Below are positions 1 through 9,806 of a stretch of 64,000 nt of DNA, in pieces (position 1 is the stretch's first letter; each line of letters starts with the position of its first letter). The notes beneath the pieces were generated by a model. It worked only from the letters and a program-made list of their open reading frames with translations, was not told the origin of the DNA and made no database searches. The position numbers were made by a program, and so were the translations under genes. The stretch comes from Solirubrobacterales bacterium (lineage in GTDB: Bacteria > Actinomycetota > Thermoleophilia > Solirubrobacterales > 70-9). The stretch is from positions 15,083 to 79,082 of the forward strand of contig JASLIG010000082.1 in NCBI GenBank assembly GCA_030152805.1, read 5' to 3'.

Positions 1-139
1 CGGCTGCACTGTCACTCAGTACCTGCAGGCGCGGCTTAACAGGGCCATCGTGGCCGGTGCTCTGTCCATTGTCTGCTCTCACCTGTAACTAACGGCCAGG
101 AGGGGGTGGCACTTGCGCCGAAATCGACGAAAATTCGGC

Positions 140-3100
140 TTAAGGAGTTGCCGCTTTGAAGTGGGCGGAGATTTCGGCGGCGGTTAGCGCGCGGTTGTAG
201 ATCGCGACCTCGTCGAGGCTGCCTTGGCCGAAGATCGAGGAGGCCCCGCGCGACATGAAGTAGAGGGTCGAGTTGGCGAAGTTACCCGCTCCGGTGCCGC
301 TGTTGGACTTGGTGTAGCTCACGGCTGTGCCGTCGACGTAGGGGATGACCTGTTGAGAGGCGGCCGCCGTGCTGTCGAAGACGAAGGCGTAGTGGTGCCA
401 GGCGTTAGCGGAGGGGCGGCTGAAGTAGGCGGTGTTGCGGCTGGTCAAGCGGCCGATCCCAACCCCGAAACGGCCCAGTAGTTCGGGCGAGTTGGGGTCG
501 ATGAAAAAGCCACCGTTGGTGTTGTTCGAGTTGGAGGTGAACTCGAGGGCGAGGTCGTCGTTGAGGGCATAGGACGGCCATTTGAGCCAGAACTCAACCG
601 TGAGTTTGGAGGTGGTGGAGAGGTTGAGCGCGGCACTGGCAGCGTCGTTCGAGCCGTCGAAGGAGGCGGACGGATTGGAATCTTTCCCGTTCCCAAGCGC
701 GCCTGCCGCGCCAAGGGTGACGCCGCCCTGGGCGGTGGCGGTGCGGGCGCCGATGCTGTCGGCGAAGGTGGTTCCCGAGGTCTCGGCCATGCGCCAGTAG
801 TCGATCAGGCCGGATGTCGAGCTGACCACGCCGCTGTAGGTGCTCTGCACTTTGACGACGACGGTGGTGGTCGCCGTCGCGCCGTTGTTGTCGGTCACGC
901 GCAGGCCGATGGTCTGGTCACCTGACGCGGTGAAGGTTTTCGTCGTCGTCGGCGTAGCGCCAGTGTTCAGCTCATAGCTGCCGTTGCCGTCTAGATTCCA
1001 TTCGTATTTGACGACGGTGCCGTCGGGGTCAGTCGATGCGGAGGCGTTGAGGCTGGTGCTCGTGTTTACCGTCACCGGGTTGGGTGTCGCGGTGAAGGAG
1101 GCGGTCGGAGCGCGGTTCTGGACCGTGACGGCTTTGGTGGTGGTCGCCGTCGCGCCGATGTTGTCCGTGACACGCAGTCCGACCGTGACGTTGCCTGCCG
1201 TCGCATAGGTTTTCGTCGTGGTCGCCGTGGCACCCGTGTTGGTCTCATAGCTGCCGTTGCCGTCGAGGTCCCATTCGTATTTGGCGACGGTTCCGTCGGG
1301 GTCGGATGAGGCCGCCCCGTTGAAGCTCACGGCGGTTCCGGTTGGGACCGGGTTGGGCGTCGCGGTGAAGGAAGCCGTGGGGGCGCGGTTCGAAACCGTC
1401 AGGGCACGCGTCGTCGTCGCGGTGCCGCCGTTGTTGTCGGTCACGCGCAGGCCGATCGTCACATTGCCCGCGGTGGCAAAGGTTTTCGTCGTGGTCGCCG
1501 TGGCACCGGTGCTGGTCTCGTAGGTCCCGTTGCCGTCGAAGTCCCATTCGTATTTGACGACGGCGCCGTCGGGGTCCAGGGAGCCGGAGCCATTGAAGCT
1601 GACCGAGTTACCGCTCACCACTGGGTTCGGCGTGAGCGTGAACGACGCGCTGGGAAGGCGGTTCTGCACCGTGAGGACGCGTGTTGTGGTTGCCGTCGCC
1701 CCGTTGTTGTCGGTGACGCGCAGGCCGATCGTCGGTGTGCTGGCCGTCGCAAAGGTTTTCGTCGTGGTCGCCGTGGCACCGGTGCTGGTCTCGTAGGTCC
1801 CGTTGCCGTCGAAGTCCCATTCGTATTTGGCGATCGTGCCGTCTGGGTCCGAGGAGCCGGAGGCGTCGAAGCTGACCGCCGTGCCGGTCGGCACGGGGTT
1901 CGGAGAGGCGGTGAAGGAAGCCGAGGGGGCGCGGTTCTGGACGCTCAGCGCCCGGGTCGTGGTTGCGGTCGCCCCGTTTCCGTCGGTGACCCGCAGGCCG
2001 ACGCTTACGTTGCTGGCGACGCCGTAAGCGCTCGTAGCGGTTGCAGTGGAGCCCGTATCGGTCTCGTAGCTGCCGTTGCCGTCGAGGTCCCATTCGTATT
2101 TGACGACGGCGCCGTCGGGGTCCGAAGAAGCGGCGGCGTCGAAGCCAACCTGCGTTCCCGTCTGGACCGGGTTGGGCGTTGCGGTGAAAGACGCAGTGGG
2201 GCTCTGGTTTAGGGCTGTCACGGTCCGCGAGGTCGTTGCCGTCGCGCCGTCATCGTCGGTGACCCGCAGTGCGACTTCGTGATCGCCGGCGGCTTCGAAG
2301 GAGCGTGAGGCAGTGGCCGTGGCGCCCGTGTTCGTCTCGTAGCTGCCGTTGCCGTCGAGGTCCCATTCGTATTTGACGACGGCGCCGTCGGAATCGGCGG
2401 AAGCCGAGGCGTCGAAGGTCACCTGGGCCAGAGTCGACACGGGGTTGGGCGTCGCGGTGAAGGATGCCGAAGGGGCTTTGTTTTGGACCGTCAGGCCGAT
2501 CGTGGTCGTCGCGGTGGCGCCGTCGCCGTCCGTTACCCGCAGGCCAACGGTCACGTTGCCTTTTTTGGCGTAGCTGCGAGTTGCGCTCGCCGTGGCACCC
2601 GTATCGGTCTCGTAGCTGCCGTTGCCGTCGAGGTCCCATTCGTATTTGACGATCGGCCCCTCTGGATCAGATGAGCCAGAGGCATCGAAGCTAGTCTGAT
2701 CGCCGGTCGACACCGGATTCGGCGTGGCGGTGAAGGAAGCCGTGGGCAGGGTGCCCTGCACCGTGACCGTCCGCGTCGTGGTCGCCGTTTCGCCGCTGTT
2801 GTCTGTCACCCGCAGCCCGACGTTTACGTCGCCGGCGGTCGAGTAGGCGCTCGACGCAGTCGCAGTGGTGCCCGTATCGGTCTCGTAGCTGCCGTTGCCG
2901 TCGAGGTCCCATTCGTATTTGACGACGGCGCCGTCGGGGTCCAGGGAGCCCGAGGCGTCGAAGCCGGTCGGTATGCCAGCGGCAACCGGGTTGGGGGAGG
3001 CGGCGAAGGAGGCAACGGGCGGTTTGGCGATGCTGGATTCGAAGTGCGCGGCGACGTCGGAAGAGCTGAGGGCGCGGTTGTAGACCGCCACCTCGTCGAG

Positions 3101-6100
3101 GCTGCCACTGCCGAACAGCGTGATGGCGTTGCGCGACATGAAGTAGAGGGTCGAGTTGGCGAAGTTGCCCGCCCCGGTTCCGCTCGCGGTCTTTTCATAG
3201 GCGATCGGCTGACCGTCGACGTAGGGAACGACCTGCTGGGCAGCTGGGGCCTGGGTATCGAAGACGAGTGCGTAGTGATGCCAGGCTCCGGCGCTGGGCC
3301 GTTCGAAGTAGGCGTTGTTGCGCGATTCGCCGCGGCCGATGCCGACGCCGAACTTACCGCCGAGCTCGCCGGCGTTGGGGTCGACGAGGAAGCCGCCGTC
3401 GGTGTTGTTGAAGTTCGGAGTGAACTCGAAGGCGAGGCGGTCGTTGTTGGCGTAGGCCGACCAGTTGAGCCAGAATTCGAGCGTCAGCTGGGAGGCGCCA
3501 GAGAGGTTGAGTTTCGCGCTCGCGGTGTCGTTGCTGCCGTCGAAGGCGGCCGCGGTGTTGGGATCCCCCACGAGTGCTCCCGCGGTGCCCAGGCTGACCC
3601 CGCCTTCGGAGATGGCGGTATTGGAGCCGACGCCGTCGGCAAAGGTGGTGCCCGATTTCTCGCCGAGTCGCCAGTAGTCGATCAGGCCCGGAGTAGAGCT
3701 GACCGCGCCGTAGTAAGAGCCGACGACGCTGACGACGCGTGTCGTGGTCGCCGTTTCGCCGCTGTCGTCGGTAACTCTCAGCCCGACGGTTACGTCGCCG
3801 CCATCGGTGTAGCGCTTGGTCGTGGTCGCGCTCGAACCCGTGTCGGTCTCATAGCTGCCGTTGCCGTCGAGGTCCCATTCGTATTTGACGATCGTGCCGT
3901 CGGGGTCCGAGGAAGCCGAGCCGTTGAAGCTGACCTGCGTTCCGATCGGCGCCGGATTGGGCACCGCGGTGAAGGAGGCGGTGGGCGGCCGGTTTTTCAC
4001 CGCCAGACCGATGCTGCTCGTCGCGGTGGCCCCGCCGTCGTCTGTGACCCTGAGGCCGACTTTGTATTCACCGGCGTCGGGGTAGCTGCTGGTCGTGGTC
4101 GGCGTCGCGCCCGTGTTCGTCTCGTAGCTGCCGTTGCCGTCGAGGTCCCATTCGTATTTGACGACGGCGCCGTCGGGGTCGGACGAGGCCGAGCCGTCGA
4201 AGGTCACCTGATCATTGGTTTCGACCGGGTTGGGCGTCGCGGTGAAGGAGGCCTGGGGCAGGTTGTTGGGCGTCCTGGCCAGGTAGTGGGAATTGATTTC
4301 CCCGGCGTTCAGGGCGCGGTTGTAGAGCGCGACCTCGTCGAGGCTGCCTTTGCCGAACAGCGCCGAGGCGTTGCGCGACATGAAGTAGAGGGTCGAGTTG
4401 GCGAATTTGCCCGCTCCAATGCCGGTGTTGAGCTTTTCGAAGGAGACGGGTTTGCCGTCGACGTAGGGAAGGATCTGCTGAGTCGCGGGGGCCTGGGTAT
4501 CGAAGACGAGCGCGTAGTGGTGCCAGGCGCCGGCGCTGGGTCGTGCGAAGTAGGCGTTGTTGCGCGAGCCGTTGCGGCCGATCGCGACACCAAACTTGCC
4601 GCCGAGCTCGCCGGCGTTGGGATCGACGATGAAGCCGCCATCGGTGTTGTTGAAGTTCGGAGTCAGCTCGAGCGCGAGGTCGTCGTCGTTGGCGTAGGCG
4701 GCCCAGTTGAGCCAGAATTCGACCGTCAGTTGCGAGGTGGCGGAGAGGTCGACGGAGGCACTGGCGGCGCCCGTCGCGCCGTCGAAGGCAGCGGCCGCGT
4801 TCGGATCGCCTTCGAGCGGCCCCGGCACGCCGAGGGTGACGCCGCCTTTGAGGGTGGCGGGGCTCGGCCCGACGATGTCGGCGAAGGTGGTGCCCGATTT
4901 CTCGCCGAGGCGCCAGTAGTCGATCAGGCCTGGGGTCGAGCCGATCGCGGTGCTGTAGGTACCGCCCACGGTGACGGTGCGGATCGTGGTCGCGGTGGCG
5001 CCGCCGTTGTCGGTAACCCTGAGGCCGACTTTGTATTCGCCGGCACTGGAGTAGCTGCTGGTCGTGGTCGGCGTCGCGCCCGTGTTCGTCTCATAACTGC
5101 CGTTGCCATCCAGGTCCCATTCGTATTTGACGATCGTGCCGTCGGGGTCGAAGGAGGCCGAGCCGTTGAAGTTGACCATTGCGTTGGTCGCCACTGGGTT
5201 GGGCGTAACCGTGAACGATGCCTGGGGGGAGTTCTGCTGGACCACGAGCGTGCGCGTGGTGGTTTCCACGGCCCCACCGTTGTCGGTGACCCGCAGTCCG
5301 ACCTGACGATTGCCTTCGGTTGAGTAGGAGCTGGTCGTGGTCGGGGTCGAGCCCGTGTTGGTCTCGTAGCTGCCGTTGCCGTCGAGGTCCCATTCGTATT
5401 TGACGACGGTCCCGTCGGGATCCGAGGAGGCGGAAGCGTCGAAGTTCACCTGCGTGCCGGTGGCTACTGGGTTGGGCGAGACCGTGAAGGAAGCCTGCGG
5501 CAATTTGTTGGTGCGGCTGGCCTGGAAGTGGGCTTTGATCTCGGTGCTGTTCAGGGCGCGGTTGTAGAGCGCGACCTCGTCGAGGCTGCCTTTGCCGAAC
5601 AGCGCCGAGGTGTTGCGCGACATGAAGTAGAGGGTCGAGTTGGCGAATTTGCCCGCTCCAATACCGGTGTTGAGCTTTTCGTAGGCGATCGGCTGGCCGT
5701 CGACGTAGGGGATGATCTGCTGGGCTGCGGGCGCCGTCGTGTCGATGACGATTGCGTAGTGATGCCAGACGCCGGCGCTGGGCCTCGCGAAGTAGGAGTT
5801 GTTGCGCGATTCGCCGCGGCCGATGCCCACTCCGAACTTGCCGCCCATCTCGCCGGCATTGGGGTCGACGAGGAAGCCGCCGTTGACGTTGTTGAAGTTG
5901 GGCGTGAGCTCGAGCGCCAGGTCGTCGTCGTTGGCGTAGGCAGCCCAGTTGAGCCAGAATTCGACCGTCAGCTGCGAGGTGGCGGAGAGGTCGACGGCGG
6001 CGCTGGCGGCCCCGGTCGCACCGTCGAAGGTCGCGGCCGAGTCGAGATCCCCTTCGATCGCTCCGGTGGTTCCCAGCGTGAAGCCGCCCTGGGCGGTCGC

Positions 6101-8539
6101 CGGGCTCCCACCGACCGCGTCGGCGAAGGTGCTGCCCGATTTCTCGCCGAGGCGCCAGTAGTTGTGCAGCCCCGGGGTGCCGAGGATTTCGGCGTGGTAG
6201 GCGCTGCCTTTGCCGACGACCAGGGCGTGAGTGGTGGTGGCGATGCCACTGCCGTTATCGGTGACCCGCAGGCTGATTTGGCGATCGCCTTCGCTCGAGT
6301 AGGAGCGGCTGGCCGTCGGCGTCGAGCCCGTGTTCGTCTCGTAGCTTCCGTTCCCGTCTAGGTCCCATTCGTATTTGACGATCGAGCCGTCGGGGTCGAA
6401 GGAGCCCGCGCCGTTGAAGGTGACCAGCGTTTCCAACGCGGCGGGATTGGGCGAAATCGTGAAAGCGGCCTGTGGCGAGACGTTGCCGGGGGTGCCGTTG
6501 CTGACGACCAGCGTGCGAACCGCCTGGTCCGCGGCGCCGCCATCGTCGGTCACCCGCAGGCCAACCGTCACTTCTTCGGCGTTCGCGTACGTTTTCGACG
6601 TGGTCGGGGTCGACCCCGTGTTCGTCTCATAGCTGCCGTTGCCGTCGAGGTCCCATTCGTATTTGACGATCGTGCCGTCCGAGTCGGTGGAGCCGGAGGC
6701 GTTGAAAGCGACCAGGCTGCCTGCGGAGGCCGGGTTGGGGGTGGCCGTGAAGGAGGCTTCCGGCGGTTCGTTGCCGTCGACGACGATGCCGGCCGGGGTC
6801 AGCGGCTCTACTCCGCCGTCGGCGAAGATGTTGTAGGTCGCTTGCTGGATGCGCGAATCGCTCAAGTCGACCGGCGGGTCTTCGTAGCTTTCGCTCGGTT
6901 TGTCGAGGTAGTGCGGTGCGAGCCCCCAGGACCATTGGATCGTGCCAGCGGCGAAGACGAGGGCGCCACTGGCGGCTTTGTACTTGACCGCGGAGACGGT
7001 CGTTGGCTGGCCCGGCGGGGGAGTGGTCGAGTACAGCAGCCCCTCGTCCTGGATCCACTCGGGCGGGCTGGGGGCGGCCCCGACGTCGGTTTGGCTGACG
7101 CGCTTGACGCCGCTTGGCTGTTTGCTCAGGTACTGGGCTTGGGTGGGAATCGAGTCCCACTCCCAGCCGTTGAGCTTGCTGTTGATCGAGGTGCTGGCGC
7201 CCTGGGATATGCCGGTGTTGCGCCAGATCCGGTCGCCGGCGAATTCGTCCTGGCCGTTGGTGGCGGGAATAGTCAGCGGGTAGTCGAAGTTGTCGTTGTC
7301 GCCGACGTACATCGAGCCCAGCAGTGAGTTCTCCGGTTCGTCGGGGCCGACGCGGCCGCCCGACGGGGCGTTGGGATTGCCCGGAGGCGCTCCGTTGTCG
7401 CGCCAGGTGGTGGTCGCGTATTTGGGATTGTCGTCGCTGGTGCCGGCTTTGCCATCCAGGCCGAGGGCGTCGTCTTTGGTCCCTTTGACCCCGTCGGGCC
7501 CCCAGTCGTTGACCCCTTTGGAACCATCGGGGACGTTGCCTTCTTTGGTCCCCTCGACCGCCTTGTAGCAGACCAGGGTGCGACCGCCGTCCTCGTAGCG
7601 GACCTTCCAATAGGCGGTGTTGCCGCTGAAGGAGGCGATGTTGACGCCGGCGTTACGGGCCGCCTTGTAGCCGTTCATCTCGGCTTCGGACCAGTACTCG
7701 TCGTGACCGGAGAACACCAAGGTTTTGTGGTTGAGCAGCTGCCCGGGGTTCGAGTCGACCGAGACGCTCTCGGTGTAGTCGACGTCGTAGCCCTCGCGCT
7801 CGAGCCAAGCGACCATCGGGAAGTCGGCTTTGAAGAACCAGTTCGCGTCGTTGTAGGCGTTGACGTAGGGCCGTTCGAAGGAGACCTTGACGGCGCGGGC
7901 GGTGCCAGTGATCGTTTCGAAGCCGGCCGAGCTGAAGCGGTAGAGCGAGTGGCCGTTGAAGTAATTGTAGGCCTGGTAGGTGGCGGTCGGCAGTTTGTAG
8001 AGAAGGGCCGAGTGGCGGGCGTCGTTGCGGACGGTGAAGATGATCTGGTTGTCCTGGTTGTTGGCCAGGTCCTTGATCCGCACTACGTATATGCCCGAGG
8101 CCGGCAGTGAGCTGCCGGGCACGGTCAGGCTGGTTTCCCAGTTCTCGCAGGACCAGTAGCCGGTGGTGAAATCTGGCGATTCGCAGTTGCGGTCGTTTTT
8201 GATCGCGACTTTTTTGTTCTGGTAGACGAGCCTGCCGCCGGCCCCGCCGTACCAGCCCATGCGGAAGACGCTGACTTCGGCGTTGCCTTCCCCGCTCGGT
8301 ACCGCAATTCGCAGCGGCACGCTTTCCCCGAGGTTGACGCTGGACTTCGTCGCGTAGCCCGTGATCCCGCTCTGGTCGTAATTGGTCAGCTGCCAGGCGG
8401 TCGAGCCCGCGCCCATGCAGTTGTTCTCGTTGACGACCGGGTTCGAGTTGGGGCAGCTGACGGCGGCGCCGGCATGGCCTGGCAGCGCGAGCAGGGCGCC
8501 GAAAAGCAGCAGGAGTGTGAGTCGACCGCGCATGTTCAA
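140..8539 (-). CDS. Giant secreted protein: DMFase-like head, 14 PKD repeats, 4 LamG domains
   Basis: The product has 2,799 residues from a TTG start; an ATG two codons later is equally possible. An N-terminal signal peptide (hydrophobic LLLLFGALLALPG, then AGAA) predicts secretion. Residues about 45-590 resemble the N,N-dimethylformamidase beta-subunit C-terminal-like domain (RMGWYGGAGGR, FSGHDEYWSEAEMNGYK), including an Asp/Gly-rich insert that may bind calcium. After that come two PKD, LamG1, two PKD, LamG2, two PKD, LamG3, eight PKD in a row (about 1842-2570) and LamG4 at the C-terminus. Every PKD copy carries a variant of KYEWDLDGNGSYE, and every LamG carries a W-H-H-Y motif and SLDEVA(L/V/I)YNRAL. 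PKD and LamG domains commonly bind glycans or proteins, so a cell-surface adhesin or matrix role is likely; catalysis by the head is unproven. It is transcribed away from the polysaccharide cluster that starts at 8658. The whole frame is intact despite extreme repetition. Confidence 0.88.
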   Translation of the reverse strand: MNMRGRLTLLLLFGALLALPGHAGAAVSCPNSNPVVNENNCMGAGSTAWQLTNYDQSGITGYATKSSVNLGESVPLRIAVPSGEGNAEVSVFRMGWYGGAGGRLVYQNKKVAIKNDRNCESPDFTTGYWSCENWETSLTVPGSSLPASGIYVVRIKDLANNQDNQIIFTVRNDARHSALLYKLPTATYQAYNYFNGHSLYRFSSAGFETITGTARAVKVSFERPYVNAYNDANWFFKADFPMVAWLEREGYDVDYTESVSVDSNPGQLLNHKTLVFSGHDEYWSEAEMNGYKAARNAGVNIASFSGNTAYWKVRYEDGGRTLVCYKAVEGTKEGNVPDGSKGVNDWGPDGVKGTKDDALGLDGKAGTSDDNPKYATTTWRDNGAPPGNPNAPSGGRVGPDEPENSLLGSMYVGDNDNFDYPLTIPATNGQDEFAGDRIWRNTGISQGASTSINSKLNGWEWDSIPTQAQYLSKQPSGVKRVSQTDVGAAPSPPEWIQDEGLLYSTTPPPGQPTTVSAVKYKAASGALVFAAGTIQWSWGLAPHYLDKPSESYEDPPVDLSDSRIQQATYNIFADGGVEPLTPAGIVVDGNEPPEASFTATPNPASAGSLVAFNASGSTDSDGTIVKYEWDLDGNGSYETNTGSTPTTSKTYANAEEVTVGLRVTDDGGAADQAVRTLVVSNGTPGNVSPQAAFTISPNPAALETLVTFNGAGSFDPDGSIVKYEWDLDGNGSYETNTGSTPTASRSYSSEGDRQISLRVTDNGSGIATTTHALVVGKGSAYHAEILGTPGLHNYWRLGEKSGSTFADAVGGSPATAQGGFTLGTTGAIEGDLDSAATFDGATGAASAAVDLSATSQLTVEFWLNWAAYANDDDLALELTPNFNNVNGGFLVDPNAGEMGGKFGVGIGRGESRNNSYFARPSAGVWHHYAIVIDTTAPAAQQIIPYVDGQPIAYEKLNTGIGAGKFANSTLYFMSRNTSALFGKGSLDEVALYNRALNSTEIKAHFQASRTNKLPQASFTVSPNPVATGTQVNFDASASSDPDGTVVKYEWDLDGNGSYETNTGSTPTTTSSYSTEGNRQVGLRVTDNGGAVETTTRTLVVQQNSPQASFTVTPNPVATNAMVNFNGSASFDPDGTIVKYEWDLDGNGSYETNTGATPTTTSSYSSAGEYKVGLRVTDNGGATATTIRTVTVGGTYSTAIGSTPGLIDYWRLGEKSGTTFADIVGPSPATLKGGVTLGVPGPLEGDPNAAAAFDGATGAASASVDLSATSQLTVEFWLNWAAYANDDDLALELTPNFNNTDGGFIVDPNAGELGGKFGVAIGRNGSRNNAYFARPSAGAWHHYALVFDTQAPATQQILPYVDGKPVSFEKLNTGIGAGKFANSTLYFMSRNASALFGKGSLDEVALYNRALNAGEINSHYLARTPNNLPQASFTATPNPVETNDQVTFDGSASSDPDGAVVKYEWDLDGNGSYETNTGATPTTTSSYPDAGEYKVGLRVTDDGGATATSSIGLAVKNRPPTASFTAVPNPAPIGTQVSFNGSASSDPDGTIVKYEWDLDGNGSYETDTGSSATTTKRYTDGGDVTVGLRVTDDSGETATTTRVVSVVGSYYGAVSSTPGLIDYWRLGEKSGTTFADGVGSNTAISEGGVSLGTAGALVGDPNTAAAFDGSNDTASAKLNLSGASQLTLEFWLNWSAYANNDRLAFEFTPNFNNTDGGFLVDPNAGELGGKFGVGIGRGESRNNAYFERPSAGAWHHYALVFDTQAPAAQQVVPYVDGQPIAYEKTASGTGAGNFANSTLYFMSRNAITLFGSGSLDEVAVYNRALSSSDVAAHFESSIAKPPVASFAASPNPVAAGIPTGFDASGSLDPDGAVVKYEWDLDGNGSYETDTGTTATASSAYSTAGDVNVGLRVTDNSGETATTTRTVTVQGTLPTASFTATPNPVSTGDQTSFDASGSSDPEGPIVKYEWDLDGNGSYETDTGATASATRSYAKKGNVTVGLRVTDGDGATATTTIGLTVQNKAPSASFTATPNPVSTLAQVTFDASASADSDGAVVKYEWDLDGNGSYETNTGATATASRSFEAAGDHEVALRVTDDDGATATTSRTVTALNQSPTASFTATPNPVQTGTQVGFDAAASSDPDGAVVKYEWDLDGNGSYETDTGSTATATSAYGVASNVSVGLRVTDGNGATATTTRALSVQNRAPSASFTASPNPVPTGTAVSFDASGSSDPDGTIAKYEWDFDGNGTYETSTGATATTTKTFATASTPTIGLRVTDNNGATATTTRVLTVQNRLPSASFTLTPNPVVSGNSVSFNGSGSLDPDGAVVKYEWDFDGNGTYETSTGATATTTKTFATAGNVTIGLRVTDNNGGTATTTRALTVSNRAPTASFTATPNPVPTGTAVSFNGAASSDPDGTVAKYEWDLDGNGSYETNTGATATTTKTYATAGNVTVGLRVTDNIGATATTTKAVTVQNRAPTASFTATPNPVTVNTSTSLNASASTDPDGTVVKYEWNLDGNGSYELNTGATPTTTKTFTASGDQTIGLRVTDNNGATATTTVVVKVQSTYSGVVSSTSGLIDYWRMAETSGTTFADSIGARTATAQGGVTLGAAGALGNGKDSNPSASFDGSNDAASAALNLSTTSKLTVEFWLKWPSYALNDDLALEFTSNSNNTNGGFFIDPNSPELLGRFGVGIGRLTSRNTAYFSRPSANAWHHYAFVFDSTAAASQQVIPYVDGTAVSYTKSNSGTGAGNFANSTLYFMSRGASSIFGQGSLDEVAIYNRALTAAEISAHFKAATP
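870..3015 (-). repeat. Eight tandem PKD-encoding DNA repeats, about 273-bp period
   Basis: The segment encoding KYEW(D/N) recurs near 992, 1267, 1540, 1812, 2085, 2358, 2631 and 2908, so the unit is about 273 bp or 91 codons. Six further copies lie near 3874, 4147, 5118, 5389, 6364 and 6648, separated by LamG domains. The core of each unit is almost identical at DNA level, including third positions, which suggests recent duplication or gene conversion. Confidence 0.85.
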
Positions 8540-8657
8540 GAGAGCAACGCGTCACCTTCCCATTCCTTGGCATGGCCCTAGGATGAAATTCGGCTGAGCT
8601 TCGGACCGAAGTCGGCCAAATCGGCCCCGAAAGTCTGGCCCCGCGCCCCTCGTTTCT

Positions 8658-9806
8658 ATGAATGTGCGCACCGCCCTGGCCGTCGCATCCCTGCTGCTCC
8701 TAGCCGCCATCTCGGTGGGCCCGCATTGGGGCGGCCCGATCGATTGGGAGACGGACGCACTCTTCTACCAGGCGAAGAGCGAGGAGATCGCCGGCACCGA
8801 TGCGGCGACCGCTCGCCGGGAGGTGTTCGGCGGCCCGCTCTCCACCTATGAGAGGGGCCTGGAAGCCGAGTCGCCGGACGAACCGCCTCGGGTCAGCGAT
8901 CCGGCTTGGGTTGAATACAGTGCCGGCTTCTACGCGCGCAGGCTGCTGCTGCCGGCGCTCGCCGTCGTCCTCAAGCCGCTGCTTGGCTTGCACGCGCTGC
9001 AGGTCCTCTCCCTGCTCGGCTTCGTCCTCGTGCCCGCGCTCCTCTTTCTGCTCCTGCGCCGCCGCCTCTCCTTCGCGGTCAGTGGGGCGGCCGCCGCCGC
9101 CGTCATCCTCTGGCCACCCCTGCGGGCTTGGTCGGTGTTCCCGCTCACCGACAGCACCGGCCTCGCCCTGCTGATCGCCGCCCTGCTCTGCGCCGTCCTT
9201 GTCGTCGAACGCAGTCCGCGCTGGCTCGCCCCCTGGGTGCTCTGCCTCTTGGCTTTGGCGTTCACCCGTGACATCGCCTTCATGCCCGTGGTCGCCGCCC
9301 TCGCCCTGCTGGCGGTGCGGCGAGATCGCCGCACGCTGGCCCTGGCCGGCTGCGGGGCGGCGGCAGCGGTGCTGCCGCTCCTGTTCGTCCACAGCTTCTC
9401 GGAGTCCAAGGCGCTTGCCTACGTCTTCGCCAACCACACGATTCCCACCGACACCAGCTGGGGAGCCGTGCTCTCCCAGTACCCGTCGAACATCGGCCAT
9501 GTTCTCGGCCGCTATCTCGACTACGCGGTGGGGAACCCGCTCGTGGTGCTCGCTGCGCTCGGCGGCCTTGCCGCTGCGTTCGCGCTGGCGCCGCGCCGCG
9601 ACACGCTCACGATCCTGCTCTGGGCGACCTTCCCCGGCTACCTCCTACTGATGGCGGTCGGCCCGGCCTTCTCGGCCTTTCGCTACGAGCTCGTCCTGCT
9701 GCCACTGATCGCCTTCGGCTACGGCCACCTCGCCGAACGGGTCTTGCAGCGGGTCAGCGAGACCAAAGTCGGTCGCAATCTGGTCAGCGGCGCGGCGCAG
9801 CCGTGA
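8658..9806 (+). CDS. Polytopic membrane protein, GT-C glycosyltransferase-like
   Basis: The 382-residue product has an N-terminal hydrophobic helix and about eight further membrane segments (for example around residues 95-140, 155-175 and 185-245). The loop after the first helix carries acidic residues (IDWETDALFYQAK, Asp29 and Asp33), where GT-C family enzymes place catalytic or metal-binding acids. I do not recognise a specific family; a polyprenyl-phosphate-sugar-dependent glycosyltransferase is inferred from topology and context. The next glycosyltransferase starts inside its stop codon (GTGA overlap), so the two are translationally coupled at the head of the polysaccharide operon. It could instead be a membrane protein without transferase activity. 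Confidence 0.6.
   Translation: MNVRTALAVASLLLLAAISVGPHWGGPIDWETDALFYQAKSEEIAGTDAATARREVFGGPLSTYERGLEAESPDEPPRVSDPAWVEYSAGFYARRLLLPALAVVLKPLLGLHALQVLSLLGFVLVPALLFLLLRRRLSFAVSGAAAAAVILWPPLRAWSVFPLTDSTGLALLIAALLCAVLVVERSPRWLAPWVLCLLALAFTRDIAFMPVVAALALLAVRRDRRTLALAGCGAAAAVLPLLFVHSFSESKALAYVFANHTIPTDTSWGAVLSQYPSNIGHVLGRYLDYAVGNPLVVLAALGGLAAAFALAPRRDTLTILLWATFPGYLLLMAVGPAFSAFRYELVLLPLIAFGYGHLAERVLQRVSETKVGRNLVSGAAQP

Noticed and set aside
2..88. Open 3' end reading TVTQYLQARLNRAIVAG and stopping at 88
   Set aside because: Only 28 codons with no recognisable family; it may be the tail of an upstream gene but cannot be supported from this window.
870..3015. CRISPR-like regular spacing
   Set aside because: The 273-bp period is a protein-coding PKD array in frame, not short repeats with unique spacers.
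3044..5323. 759-codon open frame on the plus strand
   Set aside because: It runs antisense through the PKD/LamG repeats of the minus-strand gene; it is a by-product of repeated GC-rich codons and shows no domain.
8595..8620. Small CTTCGG/CCGAAG hairpin in the divergent gap
   Set aside because: Six-base stem with a one-base loop is too weak to call a terminator or operator.
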